In this document: piece after piece, positions 1-6,263 of the stretch
How the letters are laid out: each line of letters begins with the position of its first letter
Position numbering within the stretch: the first letter of the stretch is position 1
Assembly: GCA_028823185.1 (NCBI GenBank)
Contig: JAPKBY010000034.1
Location: forward strand, 1-10,057
Length of the DNA: 10,057 bases
Direction of reading: 5' to 3'
Source: Planctomycetota bacterium
Lineage (GTDB): Bacteria > Planctomycetota > UBA1135 > GCA-002686595
The notes under the pieces: model-generated
Databases searched by the model: none
The model's input: the letters and a program-made list of their open reading frames with translations, nothing else
What the model was told of the DNA's origin: nothing
Translations under genes and position numbers: made by a program

Positions 1-83
1 TGCCATTCAAAGACGTCCCGGTGCGGATCGTCTTGCGTGAGAAAAACCGGGATGAGAAAGAGATTAAGGAGTCGACTCGATGA
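1..83 (+). CDS. der: 3' end of a gene, probably GTPase Der (EngA), partial
   Basis: An open frame enters from the left edge (codons in phase from position 3) and ends at TGA 81-83. The visible tail begins PFKDVPVRIVLREKNRDEKE and is followed by a short charged end. A hydrophobic strand of the type 'F-x-x-V/T-P-[VI]-R-[IL]-x-[FL]-[RK]' just before a basic, charged tail is how the C-terminal KH-like domain of the ribosome-assembly GTPase Der/EngA usually ends; this is recalled from the family and not searched. Only about 26 codons are present, so no G-motif can be checked. The stop overlaps the lipoprotein start as ATGA (80-83), so the two genes are probably cotranscribed. Other proteins could end this way, hence moderate confidence in the name; the coding call itself is supported by the overlap with a good downstream ribosome binding site. 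Confidence 0.55.
   Translation, partial: PFKDVPVRIVLREKNRDEKEIKESTR
66..71 (+). promoter_or_regulatory. Ribosome binding site of the lipoprotein gene
   Basis: AAGGAG lies 8 nt before ATG 80. It sits inside the end of the upstream reading frame and supports the ATGA overlap start rather than a later one. Confidence 0.75.
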
Positions 84-547
84 CTATTTCAAAACTCGCA
101 GCCTCAGCTGCGCTCCTCTTGCTTATGAGCTCTTGCGCTACGACGATAGCGGAGGCCGATTGGGTGAAAGGTGAGGCGCCTGGCGCTAGCCAGAAAGTTC
201 TCACTGAGGTCACGAAGATGGTGTTCGGGAAGAGCGGGCTCCCTGTGGTCGGACCAGGCTTTGACCCGGTGACACATACGATGCGGTCTGGATGGCGAAC
301 TGATCTCGTCCCTATCAAGCGTCAACGGAGTCGGGGCTTTAGAGAGCGCGCATGGGTCAAATTCACCCCGGCAAAGGACGGATTGTTCAGCTTTGAAGTG
401 CGGGTAGAGACGCAGATCAATAAGAACCTCGCGAGACCGCTCGATCTTCAATATGCGGATTGGGAGGAAGGGCCCGACTCCGAGAAGCGCGCGCGCCACA
501 TCTTGCAGTTGCTCACGGCAAGCCTGCGCCAAGGCTCTCGGCGATAA
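80..547 (+). CDS. Small outer-membrane-type lipoprotein, function unknown
   Basis: This 155-residue protein has a classical lipoprotein signal: Lys5, a hydrophobic run at about 6-16 and a lipobox ending Leu-Met-Ser-Ser-Cys19. Residue +2 after the cysteine is Ala, not Asp, which favours outer-membrane sorting. The mature part (about 136 residues) is soluble and mixed in character. It has a Trp-Arg rich central stretch (GWRTDLVP, then RGFRERAWVKF, about residues 71-95), an alternating beta-like strand (FSFEVRVETQ) and a helical, basic C-terminus. I do not recognise a named family. The compact size and beta-strand pattern recall small envelope-assembly lipoproteins, but this is only a resemblance. 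The start is fixed by AAGGAG at 66-71 and by the overlap with the upstream stop. It is separated from the export operon by 277 bp, so a role in glycan export cannot be assumed. Confidence 0.8.
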   Translation: MTISKLAASAALLLLMSSCATTIAEADWVKGEAPGASQKVLTEVTKMVFGKSGLPVVGPGFDPVTHTMRSGWRTDLVPIKRQRSRGFRERAWVKFTPAKDGLFSFEVRVETQINKNLARPLDLQYADWEEGPDSEKRARHILQLLTASLRQGSRR

Positions 548-588
548 CTCTCGGCGAATAGGTCTCCATCCCTAAGCTTTGAGGAAGA

Positions 589-636
589 AGGGAAGGGGGG
601 ACGTGAGACAGCGTGGGACAGTCCCTCGTTTTCCCT
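589..636 (+). terminator. Imperfect hairpin downstream of the lipoprotein gene, possible terminator or leader structure
   Basis: AGGGAA (589-594) can pair with TTCCCT (631-636), and GGGGGAC (596-602) with GTCCCTC (621-627, one G-T pair). This gives a 13-bp interrupted stem around an 18-nt loop, about 40 nt after the lipoprotein stop. A run of four T (629-632) lies partly within the 3' arm rather than after the stem, so it is not a textbook intrinsic terminator. An 11-bp odd palindrome GGGACAGTCCC (615-625) offers an alternative, smaller fold. Confidence 0.35.
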
Positions 637-726
637 AAGCTCAGTCTGTGCAATGACATAGGGCATCGGCTTGGTGCACGAAAAGGTCCCTGAGCTCTGT
701 TTGAGCGAGCTCTCCGTTCGAACACT

Positions 727-788
727 CTGACTTTGGAAGTCGGAATTTGGCGCTCAACCTCAATCAAAGGGGGGTCAAGCTCCGACTT
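727..788 (+). promoter_or_regulatory. Mutually exclusive inverted repeats in the wzm leader
   Basis: AAGTC at 737-741 can pair with GACTT at 729-733 in a tight hairpin (loop TGG, extendable to 727-743 with one G-T pair). It can also pair, as part of AAGTCGGA (737-744), with TCCGACTT (781-788), a perfect 8-bp match. The two structures cannot form together. They lie 37-98 nt before the wzm start. The pairing is read directly from the sequence; any regulatory role is speculative. Confidence 0.3.
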
Positions 789-824
789 AGCAGTTAAGCC
801 TCCTCTCCCTAGGGGGCACCTGCC

Positions 825-1742
825 ATGTCCCAGCACGTCCCCTCAGCAGCTGGAGACTGGATCGGTCCTGACCGATTCAGCCTCTCCGATTCTCTCGCCG
901 AGCTTTGGCGCTACCCAGCGCGGGCATGGGTGCATCGTGACCTCGTGTGCGCATGGGTGAAGAGAGAGTGGAGCGCTCGTTTTCTTGGGACCGCGTTGGG
1001 TCCCTTGTGGCCCTTTGTTCAGCCCCTCGCGCTCTTCGCTGTCTATGCCTTCGTCTTCAGCGAGCTCTTTGGTATGCGCCCCGCCGCACCTGATGCGAGC
1101 CCAGCCCTAGGCGCAGTCTGGATCTTTGCGGGGGTGCTCGTTTGGACCTCATTCGCGGAGTGCATCTCACGCGCTACGGGGGCCTTCTTCGAGAACCGCA
1201 ACCTCGTTCAGAAGTCCTCCTTTCCAGCTGATCTGCTCGTCTTGCAGCCGATCTTGATGAGCTTCGCGACGCTCGCCGTTGGCGCGATCGTCTTCTGTGT
1301 CATCAGCTGGTTTCTCACCAACACACACCCTGGGTTCGCTCAGCTCGCGCTCTTGGGCGTGCTCCTCCCGCTGCACTTCGCTTGGATGTTAGGTCTCTCC
1401 CTCACGCTCGCGTGCGCACAGGTGATCTTGAGAGATACGGCGAGCCTCTTAGGGGTCGTCTTGACTGTCTGGATGTTCGCGACGCCGATCTTTTGGGTCG
1501 CGGACGTTGCCTCTCTTCCAGCGATCGAGCCTTGGCTCAGTTGGATTCATGCGAACCCGATGCACAGCCTCATTGAGGCTTGGCGCTGGACCTTGCTAGG
1601 TGAGAGCGCAGCTCCTTTCGCTGGCGCAGCGCTGGGGTCAGACCTCGCTCGATTCGCACCTTGGGCGATCGGCGCGCTCTTTGTGGGCCTCTGCTCCGCG
1701 CGTGCGATGCGTGGAAGCCTCTCCGATGAGGTGGCCTCGTGA
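825..1742 (+). CDS. wzm: Polysaccharide ABC exporter permease (Wzm-like, ABC-2 family)
   Basis: This 305-residue inner-membrane protein is the transmembrane half of an ABC exporter that moves lipid-linked polysaccharide from cytoplasm to periplasm. The family pattern is clear. An amphipathic N-terminal region carries DLVCAWVKREWSARFLG (about 39-55), followed by LGPLWPFVQPL (58-68), the hallmark start of O-antigen/teichoic-acid permeases. Six hydrophobic segments fall near residues 64-82, 95-113, 142-164, 173-200, 206-226 and 272-292. Arg203-Asp204 sits before the fifth segment and TPIFW at 220-224. Length is slightly above the usual 255-280 because of about 25 extra N-terminal residues. ATG 825 follows AGGGGG (811-816). 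The stop overlaps the wzt start as GTGA, and pairing with the ATPase is tight. The substrate cannot be read from this protein. Confidence 0.93.
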   Translation: MSQHVPSAAGDWIGPDRFSLSDSLAELWRYPARAWVHRDLVCAWVKREWSARFLGTALGPLWPFVQPLALFAVYAFVFSELFGMRPAAPDASPALGAVWIFAGVLVWTSFAECISRATGAFFENRNLVQKSSFPADLLVLQPILMSFATLAVGAIVFCVISWFLTNTHPGFAQLALLGVLLPLHFAWMLGLSLTLACAQVILRDTASLLGVVLTVWMFATPIFWVADVASLPAIEPWLSWIHANPMHSLIEAWRWTLLGESAAPFAGAALGSDLARFAPWAIGALFVGLCSARAMRGSLSDEVAS

Positions 1743-2989
1743 GTGCTCATCAATTTGCGATCGAGGCTGAAGACCTCGGGAAGATCTACAAACGTTGGGA
1801 TGGACCATGGTCGCGTGCGCTTGAGGTGATGAGCAGAGGGCGCCGCCAAGGTCATCGCGAGGTGCGCGCGCTCGAAGGAGTCTCCTTCAAGCTCCCCGCA
1901 GGCGGCGCGCTTGGCATCGTGGGCGCTAACGGAGCGGGTAAATCGACCTTGCTCAAGCTCCTCTCGGGGACGACCGCGCCGACCTCTGGTCGCTTTCGTG
2001 TCAGCGGCCGCTCGGCATCATTGCTAGAGCTCGGCGCCGGCTTTCATCCGGGCTTCAGTGCGCGGGATAACGCCTTTCAAAATGCAGTCCTCTTGGGACT
2101 CAGGGCACGCGAGGCTCGCAGGCGCGTCGAGGAAGCCCTCGAATTCGCTGAGCTAATGGATGTCGCTGACGAGCCTGTAGGGACCTTCTCAACTGGGATG
2201 GGAATGAGGCTCGGCTTCGCCGCTGCGATGAGCGTTGAGCCTGAGGTTTTGATCCTTGATGAGGTCTTTGCGGTCGGTGATCAAGCCTTCCAGAAGAAGT
2301 GCGTCGACCGCTTAGCGGCCTTTAGGGCTGGTGGAGGTTCACTCGTTCTTTGTAGTCACGCGCTCTACGACATCCGCCAAATGTGTGATGAAGCTCTCTG
2401 GTTAGATAACGGCCAGCTCGCAAAGGCTGGCGATGCCTGCGAGGTGACTCATGCATATGCCGCGAGCCAGATAGCGGAGGACGATGTGCGGCGGGTCGCA
2501 GGTGCGCTGCCCCAACGCGCTGACTGGCCACGCATCACAGGGGCCGAGGTCGTGCTCTCGCACAGCGGGCTGCCGGCGCGCTCAGTTCAAACAGGAGAAG
2601 ACATCGAGCTTCGCGTGACCTGGGAGAACCCAAACCCAGTCGATCATCCCATCCAGCTAGGAGTCGGCTTCGTGAGAGGCGATCAGACCCTCTGCGCTGC
2701 CGCCGCGACTCATCACGACGGCGTCAAGCTCTCGGGCGCAGGTGGAGTTTGCTCCTTACGTCTTCCGCGGCTCTCGCTCTTGGCTGGCACCTTCTTGGTC
2801 AAGCTCTGGCTCTTCGATGACGCCGGCGTGTTCCGCTACCAAGAGACCGCCCTAGATCACGACCTATTGGTGCGTGGCGCAGAGCGAGAGGTCGGCTTGG
2901 TGCGTCTTGATCACTCCTGGCATCTTGAGGGAACCGCTTTACAGCCAAACCCCTGGGCGTTCAGTCAACCCAAGGAGCTCACGCTTTGA
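1739..2989 (+). CDS. wzt: Polysaccharide ABC exporter ATPase with C-terminal carbohydrate-binding domain (Wzt-like)
   Basis: This 416-residue protein is the cytoplasmic ATPase that powers export through Wzm. Walker A is GANGAGKS (62-69). The ELGAGFHPGFSARDN stretch (97-111) is the typical Wzt form of the Q-loop region. The signature is FSTGM (150-154) in place of LSGGQ, as usual in this subfamily. Walker B is LILDE (171-175), the D-loop is AVGD (178-181), and the switch histidine is His207. Residues from about 263 to 412 are beta-rich (RITGAEVVLS, then GEDIELRVTWENPNP, and later GTFLVKLWLFDD). This matches the Wzt C-terminal domain that, in E. coli O8/O9a, binds the modified non-reducing end of the glycan. 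GTG 1739 is supported by GAGG at 1728-1731 and the 4-nt overlap with wzm. Wzt proteins without this domain are about 250 residues, so this is the extended type. Confidence 0.94.
   Translation: MSAHQFAIEAEDLGKIYKRWDGPWSRALEVMSRGRRQGHREVRALEGVSFKLPAGGALGIVGANGAGKSTLLKLLSGTTAPTSGRFRVSGRSASLLELGAGFHPGFSARDNAFQNAVLLGLRAREARRRVEEALEFAELMDVADEPVGTFSTGMGMRLGFAAAMSVEPEVLILDEVFAVGDQAFQKKCVDRLAAFRAGGGSLVLCSHALYDIRQMCDEALWLDNGQLAKAGDACEVTHAYAASQIAEDDVRRVAGALPQRADWPRITGAEVVLSHSGLPARSVQTGEDIELRVTWENPNPVDHPIQLGVGFVRGDQTLCAAAATHHDGVKLSGAGGVCSLRLPRLSLLAGTFLVKLWLFDDAGVFRYQETALDHDLLVRGAEREVGLVRLDHSWHLEGTALQPNPWAFSQPKELTL
2972..2977 (+). promoter_or_regulatory. Strong ribosome binding site that fixes a TTG start
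   Basis: AAGGAG lies 8 nt before TTG 2986. With the TTGA overlap at 2986-2989 and the protein beginning directly with the first beta strand of a GT2 fold (KRLLAIVVNHR), this decides a rare TTG start. Confidence 0.7.
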
Positions 2990-4227
2990 AGCGCCTCCTC
3001 GCCATCGTCGTCAATCACCGCTCAGGCGCTTTCTGTGTCCGCTGCGTAGAGAGCCTTCGTCGCTCTTGGGAGCTAGAAGGTCGAGCACCTGCTGACCTCG
3101 TGGTCGTCGTGGTGGACACCGCCTCAGGTCCTGCAGAGGAGCCTTGGCTCACGACAATCGAGAAGGACGGCGCTCAGGTCGTTCGCTCTCTGGAGAATCT
3201 CGGCTATGCAGGGGGCATGATCGCTGGGTATAGGCAGGCGCTCCTAGATGAGGGCGAGATGGATGAAAGGCATGACGCAGTCGCCTTGTTGAATCCAGAC
3301 CTTCACTTTCTAGCTGGATCGATCTCTCCGCTCCTCGAGGAGCTGGAGCGTGACCCAAGCTGTGGGGCAGTAGGACCTCGCATGGCGATCGATGAGGAGG
3401 CCTCGGTCTTTCATCCGAGGCTAGAGCTTCCGCACGTGGCGGCTGAACTCTCCACGCTGCAGGCTCGCTTTGACAGGTCTCAAGCTCGAACTCTGCTCGC
3501 GAGGCGAGCTCGGATGGCAGCGGCCTTCCTCAGCTTTGAGTCAGCGCGCGAAGTCCCGATGCTCTCAGGAGCTTGTATCGTGATGCGTCGCGAGACTGTC
3601 GAGGCGTTGGGCGAGCCCTTAGATGGTGCTTACCCTCTCTATTACGAGGACGCTCAGCTCGCACAAGATCTGCGCGCGATGGGGCAGAGCTCCAAGATCG
3701 TGCCGAGCTCGAAGGTGCTTCATCACTGGTCGCGATCAGCAGGCAGCGGCGCTGAATTCGCTGCTGAGCCCGCTCGTCGTGCCGCTATCAGTCGCAAGCT
3801 CTTCCATGCGCGTCATGGTGAGGCTATGGCGGTGCGCTCGCTCAAGGAGACAGAGGAGGCCTTGGCAGCTTCTGAGCTTGAGCCCCCGTTCGACGTGCAT
3901 GCGCTCGGCGCTCAAGAGGGGTCGTTCAGTGTTCACTTTGAAGCTCAAGAGGAGGTGCTCCTCGAGCTCTCAGCGTGCCCGTTCTTCCCGATCGCTGCAG
4001 GTGTCGTGACCAGCGGGGACTCTTGGTCATTGAGCGAAGCTCTCTGGGGATGGATCTTCCCAGGGAGGTGGTACCTGCGCGCAGCTTGTGCGCGTACAGG
4101 TCTTCACCTTGGCGCTTGGTCCTTTGATAAAGGAGCCGCCGCTCGTGTTGAGCCAGTCGGCTTGGGCTACGAGGACGCTGAAGTGCACATCTTGAAATCG
4201 ATCGATGCTGAGCGGAGCGCCGCATGA
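2986..4227 (+). CDS. GT2 glycosyltransferase (rhamnosyltransferase-like) with extra C-terminal domain
   Basis: This 413-residue cytoplasmic protein is predicted to transfer a sugar from a nucleotide donor to the growing glycan. The GT-A fold landmarks are in order: LLAIVVNHRSG (4-14), VVVVVDTASG (39-48), NLGYAGGM (71-78), a metal/nucleotide site LLNPDL (101-106, NPD in the DXD position), LSGACIVMRR (about 195-204) and YYEDAQLAQDLR with Glu221-Asp222 as the probable catalytic pair. These resemble WbbL-type rhamnosyltransferases, but the donor is unknown. From about residue 297 there is a segment of about 115 residues outside the GT2 fold. It is beta-rich with many aromatics (GSFSVHF, WGWIFPGRWYLRA, HLGAWSFDKG) and I cannot assign it. 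There are no transmembrane segments. TTG 2986 is chosen from AAGGAG at 2972-2977 and the TTGA overlap with wzt; the stop overlaps the next start as ATGA. Confidence 0.88.
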   Translation: MKRLLAIVVNHRSGAFCVRCVESLRRSWELEGRAPADLVVVVVDTASGPAEEPWLTTIEKDGAQVVRSLENLGYAGGMIAGYRQALLDEGEMDERHDAVALLNPDLHFLAGSISPLLEELERDPSCGAVGPRMAIDEEASVFHPRLELPHVAAELSTLQARFDRSQARTLLARRARMAAAFLSFESAREVPMLSGACIVMRRETVEALGEPLDGAYPLYYEDAQLAQDLRAMGQSSKIVPSSKVLHHWSRSAGSGAEFAAEPARRAAISRKLFHARHGEAMAVRSLKETEEALAASELEPPFDVHALGAQEGSFSVHFEAQEEVLLELSACPFFPIAAGVVTSGDSWSLSEALWGWIFPGRWYLRAACARTGLHLGAWSFDKGAAARVEPVGLGYEDAEVHILKSIDAERSAA

Positions 4228-4952
4228 GACGTCATGAATTCCAAGACGTCCCGCGCGGCCGCGTCCTCGTGATCGCCCCGCACGCTGATGATGAGGTCTT
4301 AGGCGTAGGTGGGACGCTAGCGCGCCACATCGCACGAGGAGACTCCGTAGAGGTGCTCGTCTTGACGGATGGAGCGCGAGGGACGGCCGATGGTGACGCT
4401 CTTCAGGCGCTCGTGGAGATTCGACGTCGCGAGGCTGTGGCTGGCATGGAGCAGCTCGGGATCTCCCAGCATGAATTTTGGGGGCTGCCTGAGGGGCACG
4501 CGCCAGGCACGGACATGATGGGTGCGCTCGCGCTGCGTCTCGCTATGAGGGTCGCTACGAGTCAACCGGACGTCGTCTATGCGCCATGGATAGGGGAGGA
4601 GCACGCAGATCACTATCAGGCTGCTCGCCTCGTTCGCTTAGGGCTCGCCCTCTCTGGATGGGATGGGCTCGCGCTCGGATACGAGGTCTGGAGCCCGCTC
4701 GAGCCGCGCTGGCTGGTCGATATCAGCGTGGTCTGGGAGCAGAAGCTCGCAGCTGTTGGTGAACACTTGAGCCAGCTAGATCACACCGACCTTCGCGACC
4801 TCGCGCGCGCTAACTCAGCGAGGCGCGCTCACCTCCTCTCGAGCAGCTCCAGAGTGAAGCCGTTGAAGCGCGCAGAGGCTTTCTGCGAGCTAGGCGCTCC
4901 AGAGGCAGCGGACTGCGAGCTCCTCGCAGCGCTCACAGGAGAGGCCGCGTGA
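4224..4952 (+). CDS. PIG-L/LmbE-family N-deacetylase
   Basis: This 242-residue predicted zinc-dependent hydrolase is expected to remove the acetyl group from an N-acetylhexosamine in a glycan or glycolipid. The family's first motif is PHADDE (19-24; Ala in place of the usual Pro), giving His20, Asp22 (catalytic base by analogy with MshB) and Asp23 (zinc). The second is EEHADH (125-130), giving His127 and His130. Family-typical K-x6-H-x-S-Q is at 174-184. The Rossmann-like start VLVIAPH and the segment TDGARGTADGDALQALVEIRRREA (about 48-71) also fit. Length is normal for the family. Known relatives act on GlcNAc-phosphatidylinositol, GlcNAc-inositol (MshB), GlcNAc-malate (BshB) and a glycopeptide antibiotic; the substrate here is inferred from the locus only. 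ATG 4224 has GGAG at 4214-4217 and overlaps the preceding stop; its own stop overlaps the next gene as GTGA. Confidence 0.88.
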   Translation: MRRHEFQDVPRGRVLVIAPHADDEVLGVGGTLARHIARGDSVEVLVLTDGARGTADGDALQALVEIRRREAVAGMEQLGISQHEFWGLPEGHAPGTDMMGALALRLAMRVATSQPDVVYAPWIGEEHADHYQAARLVRLGLALSGWDGLALGYEVWSPLEPRWLVDISVVWEQKLAAVGEHLSQLDHTDLRDLARANSARRAHLLSSSSRVKPLKRAEAFCELGAPEAADCELLAALTGEAA

Positions 4953-6259
4953 GGATCGCCATCGTCTCACCCTTTCTCCCGCCTGAGTTCTTGGGCGGGA
5001 CGGAGCGCGTCGCGATCGCTCAAGCGCGGGAGCTCGCTCGCTTAGGTCACACGGTCAAGCTCGTCGCAGCCACGGATGGAGAGGAGGCTACGGGAGTCGT
5101 GATCGACGGACTCGTCGATGGGGTGGTCGCGATACGCGTGCCGCGTCTCTTGGGAGAGCGCGCCCCGACTGAGCACGCGAAGCCGAGCCTCTCCAAGCGG
5201 GTTGATCTCGCGGTGGGTGATGTGGACATCGTTCATGTTCATCATCACGGGCCCTTCTCGAGCGATCTTGTACGGCGACTCTCTGAGAGAGTGCCGGTCG
5301 TTCTGACCTTGCATGATCACTTCGTCGCTTGCCCGAGGAGCTTCTGCACGCCGAAGCACGGCGCAGAGTGTCCGACCGATCGTGAGCTCGATGAGTGCTT
5401 GGCTTGCTTGAAACCAGATCTGCCTGCGTGGAACAAGGGAGAGATCCTGCGACGCCTTCATGATAGGCGCGCTGCCTTTGAGGCTGACCTCGCTGCGGCG
5501 AGCGAAATCTATGTGCCGAGCCGCTGGCTAGCTGAGAGCTTAGAGAAGCAGGTGAAGCTGCCCGTTGGTCGAGTTCACCGCCTCCCGCATGGGCTCTGTG
5601 AAGAGTTCTCCCTTGGTGAGCATGAGAGCGCAAATCTAGAGCAGCTCTCGATGGCGAGGTTGCTCGCTCGTGGTTCAGTGGCGCGTCGAGAGGGCCCTCT
5701 AAACATCCTTCATTTTGGAAATCGTGCGAGGGTGAAGGGCTGCCTTGATCTCGTTCGCGCCGTCGCTGCGTTGCCAAATGGCAGCGCACGGCTCATCTTT
5801 TGTGGGCGGGAGGTTGAGGCCGGCTTCGACGCTGAGCTTCGCAGGGCCGCAGGGTCGCTCGAACTTGAGCTGCGTGGTGCCTATCAACCCGAAGATTTAG
5901 TCGAGATTGCAGCCGAAGCTGACATTGCAGCCTTCCCCTCCTTGGCCTCTGAGAGCTATGGATTGGTCGTTGATGAAGCCCTCGCTCTGGGTCTGCCGAC
6001 CTTAGTCTCTGACGCCGGGGCGCTGCCTGAGAGGCTCGCCGCCGCGGGTCATGGCGGGCGCTTCCCCGGTCGCGTCCTCCCTGCAGGCGACGTCGAGGCT
6101 TGGACAGCCTGCATCAACGGACTTGTTGTGGAGGAGAGGCTCTTGCAGGATGCTCACGCCGTCTTGCCCGACTGGCTCCCGACCGCCGCTCACACAGCGC
6201 GCGAGCTTGAGCGCCGGTACACAGCGCTCCTCGCGCTGGAAGGGCGTCGCGCATCGTGA
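4949..6259 (+). CDS. GT4 family glycosyltransferase
   Basis: This 436-residue GT-B-fold, retaining-type transferase probably acts on the cytoplasmic face. The N-terminal acceptor domain begins MRIAIVSPFLPPEFLGGTER (1-20) with the glycine-rich loop GGTER. DIVHVHHHG (93-101) and LTLHDHF (119-125) follow. A cysteine cluster comes next: Cys128, Cys133, Cys141, Cys150 and Cys153. The C-terminal donor domain starts near LNILHFGNRARVKG (about 252-265). It carries SESYGLVVDEAL with Glu335 and Glu343 as the EX7E nucleotide-sugar motif, followed by GLPTLVSDAGALPE. The start is GTG 4949, with AGGAGAGG (4937-4944) upstream and a 4-nt overlap with the deacetylase. A GT4 next to a PIG-L deacetylase recalls MshA/MshB and BshA/BshB, but the exporter and multiple transferases argue for polysaccharide rather than thiol synthesis. 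Donor and linkage are unknown. Confidence 0.9.
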   Translation: MRIAIVSPFLPPEFLGGTERVAIAQARELARLGHTVKLVAATDGEEATGVVIDGLVDGVVAIRVPRLLGERAPTEHAKPSLSKRVDLAVGDVDIVHVHHHGPFSSDLVRRLSERVPVVLTLHDHFVACPRSFCTPKHGAECPTDRELDECLACLKPDLPAWNKGEILRRLHDRRAAFEADLAAASEIYVPSRWLAESLEKQVKLPVGRVHRLPHGLCEEFSLGEHESANLEQLSMARLLARGSVARREGPLNILHFGNRARVKGCLDLVRAVAALPNGSARLIFCGREVEAGFDAELRRAAGSLELELRGAYQPEDLVEIAAEADIAAFPSLASESYGLVVDEALALGLPTLVSDAGALPERLAAAGHGGRFPGRVLPAGDVEAWTACINGLVVEERLLQDAHAVLPDWLPTAAHTARELERRYTALLALEGRRAS

Positions 6260-6263
6260 TCCT

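Larger units (their letters stand above)
548..824 (+). other. Intergenic region between lipoprotein gene and wzm, probable operon leader
   Basis: I see no convincing coding sequence on either strand in this stretch of 277 bp. It holds an imperfect hairpin (589-636), a 10-nt direct repeat TCCCTAAGCT (569-578 and 632-641), a GAGCTC pair (692-697 and 707-712), a short perfect hairpin (727-743), and an 8-nt inverted repeat (737-744 with 781-788). A Shine-Dalgarno-like AGGGGG at 811-816 lies 8 nt before ATG 825. No sigma-70 -35/-10 pair stood out well enough to call, though a promoter for the large operon is expected here because this is the only sizeable gap before wzm. Confidence 0.6.

Noticed and set aside
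104..532. 142-codon minus-strand open frame over the lipoprotein gene
   Set aside because: Antisense shadow of a gene with a clear lipobox, ribosome binding site and start-stop overlap; its translation shows no recognisable features.
640..760. Sigma-70 or sigma-54 promoter before wzm
   Set aside because: Several partial matches (for example TTGGTG at 671 and TTGGCGC near 748) lack a properly spaced partner element, so none is called.
513..836. Minus-strand open frame of 107 codons across the intergenic region (and a 75-codon plus-strand frame at 733-960)
   Set aside because: Low-complexity basic or Pro/Ser-rich translations, no good ribosome binding sites, and overlap with flanking genes.
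5088..5789. 233-codon open frame on the minus strand
   Set aside because: It lies wholly inside the GT4 gene on the opposite strand. Its translation is Arg/Ser/His-rich with no motifs, as expected for the antisense of GC-rich coding DNA.
4949..6259. BshA/MshA-type thiol biosynthesis enzyme (GT4 next to PIG-L)
   Set aside because: The neighbours are a polysaccharide exporter and several other glycosyltransferases, and no cysteine-ligase gene is present, so a polysaccharide role is more likely.
6051..6263. Upstream extension of the fusion gene to ATG 6051
   Set aside because: It would overlap the end of the GT4 gene by more than 200 nt and adds a Ser/Arg-rich stretch with no homology-like features; GTG 6264 fits the tight operon spacing.
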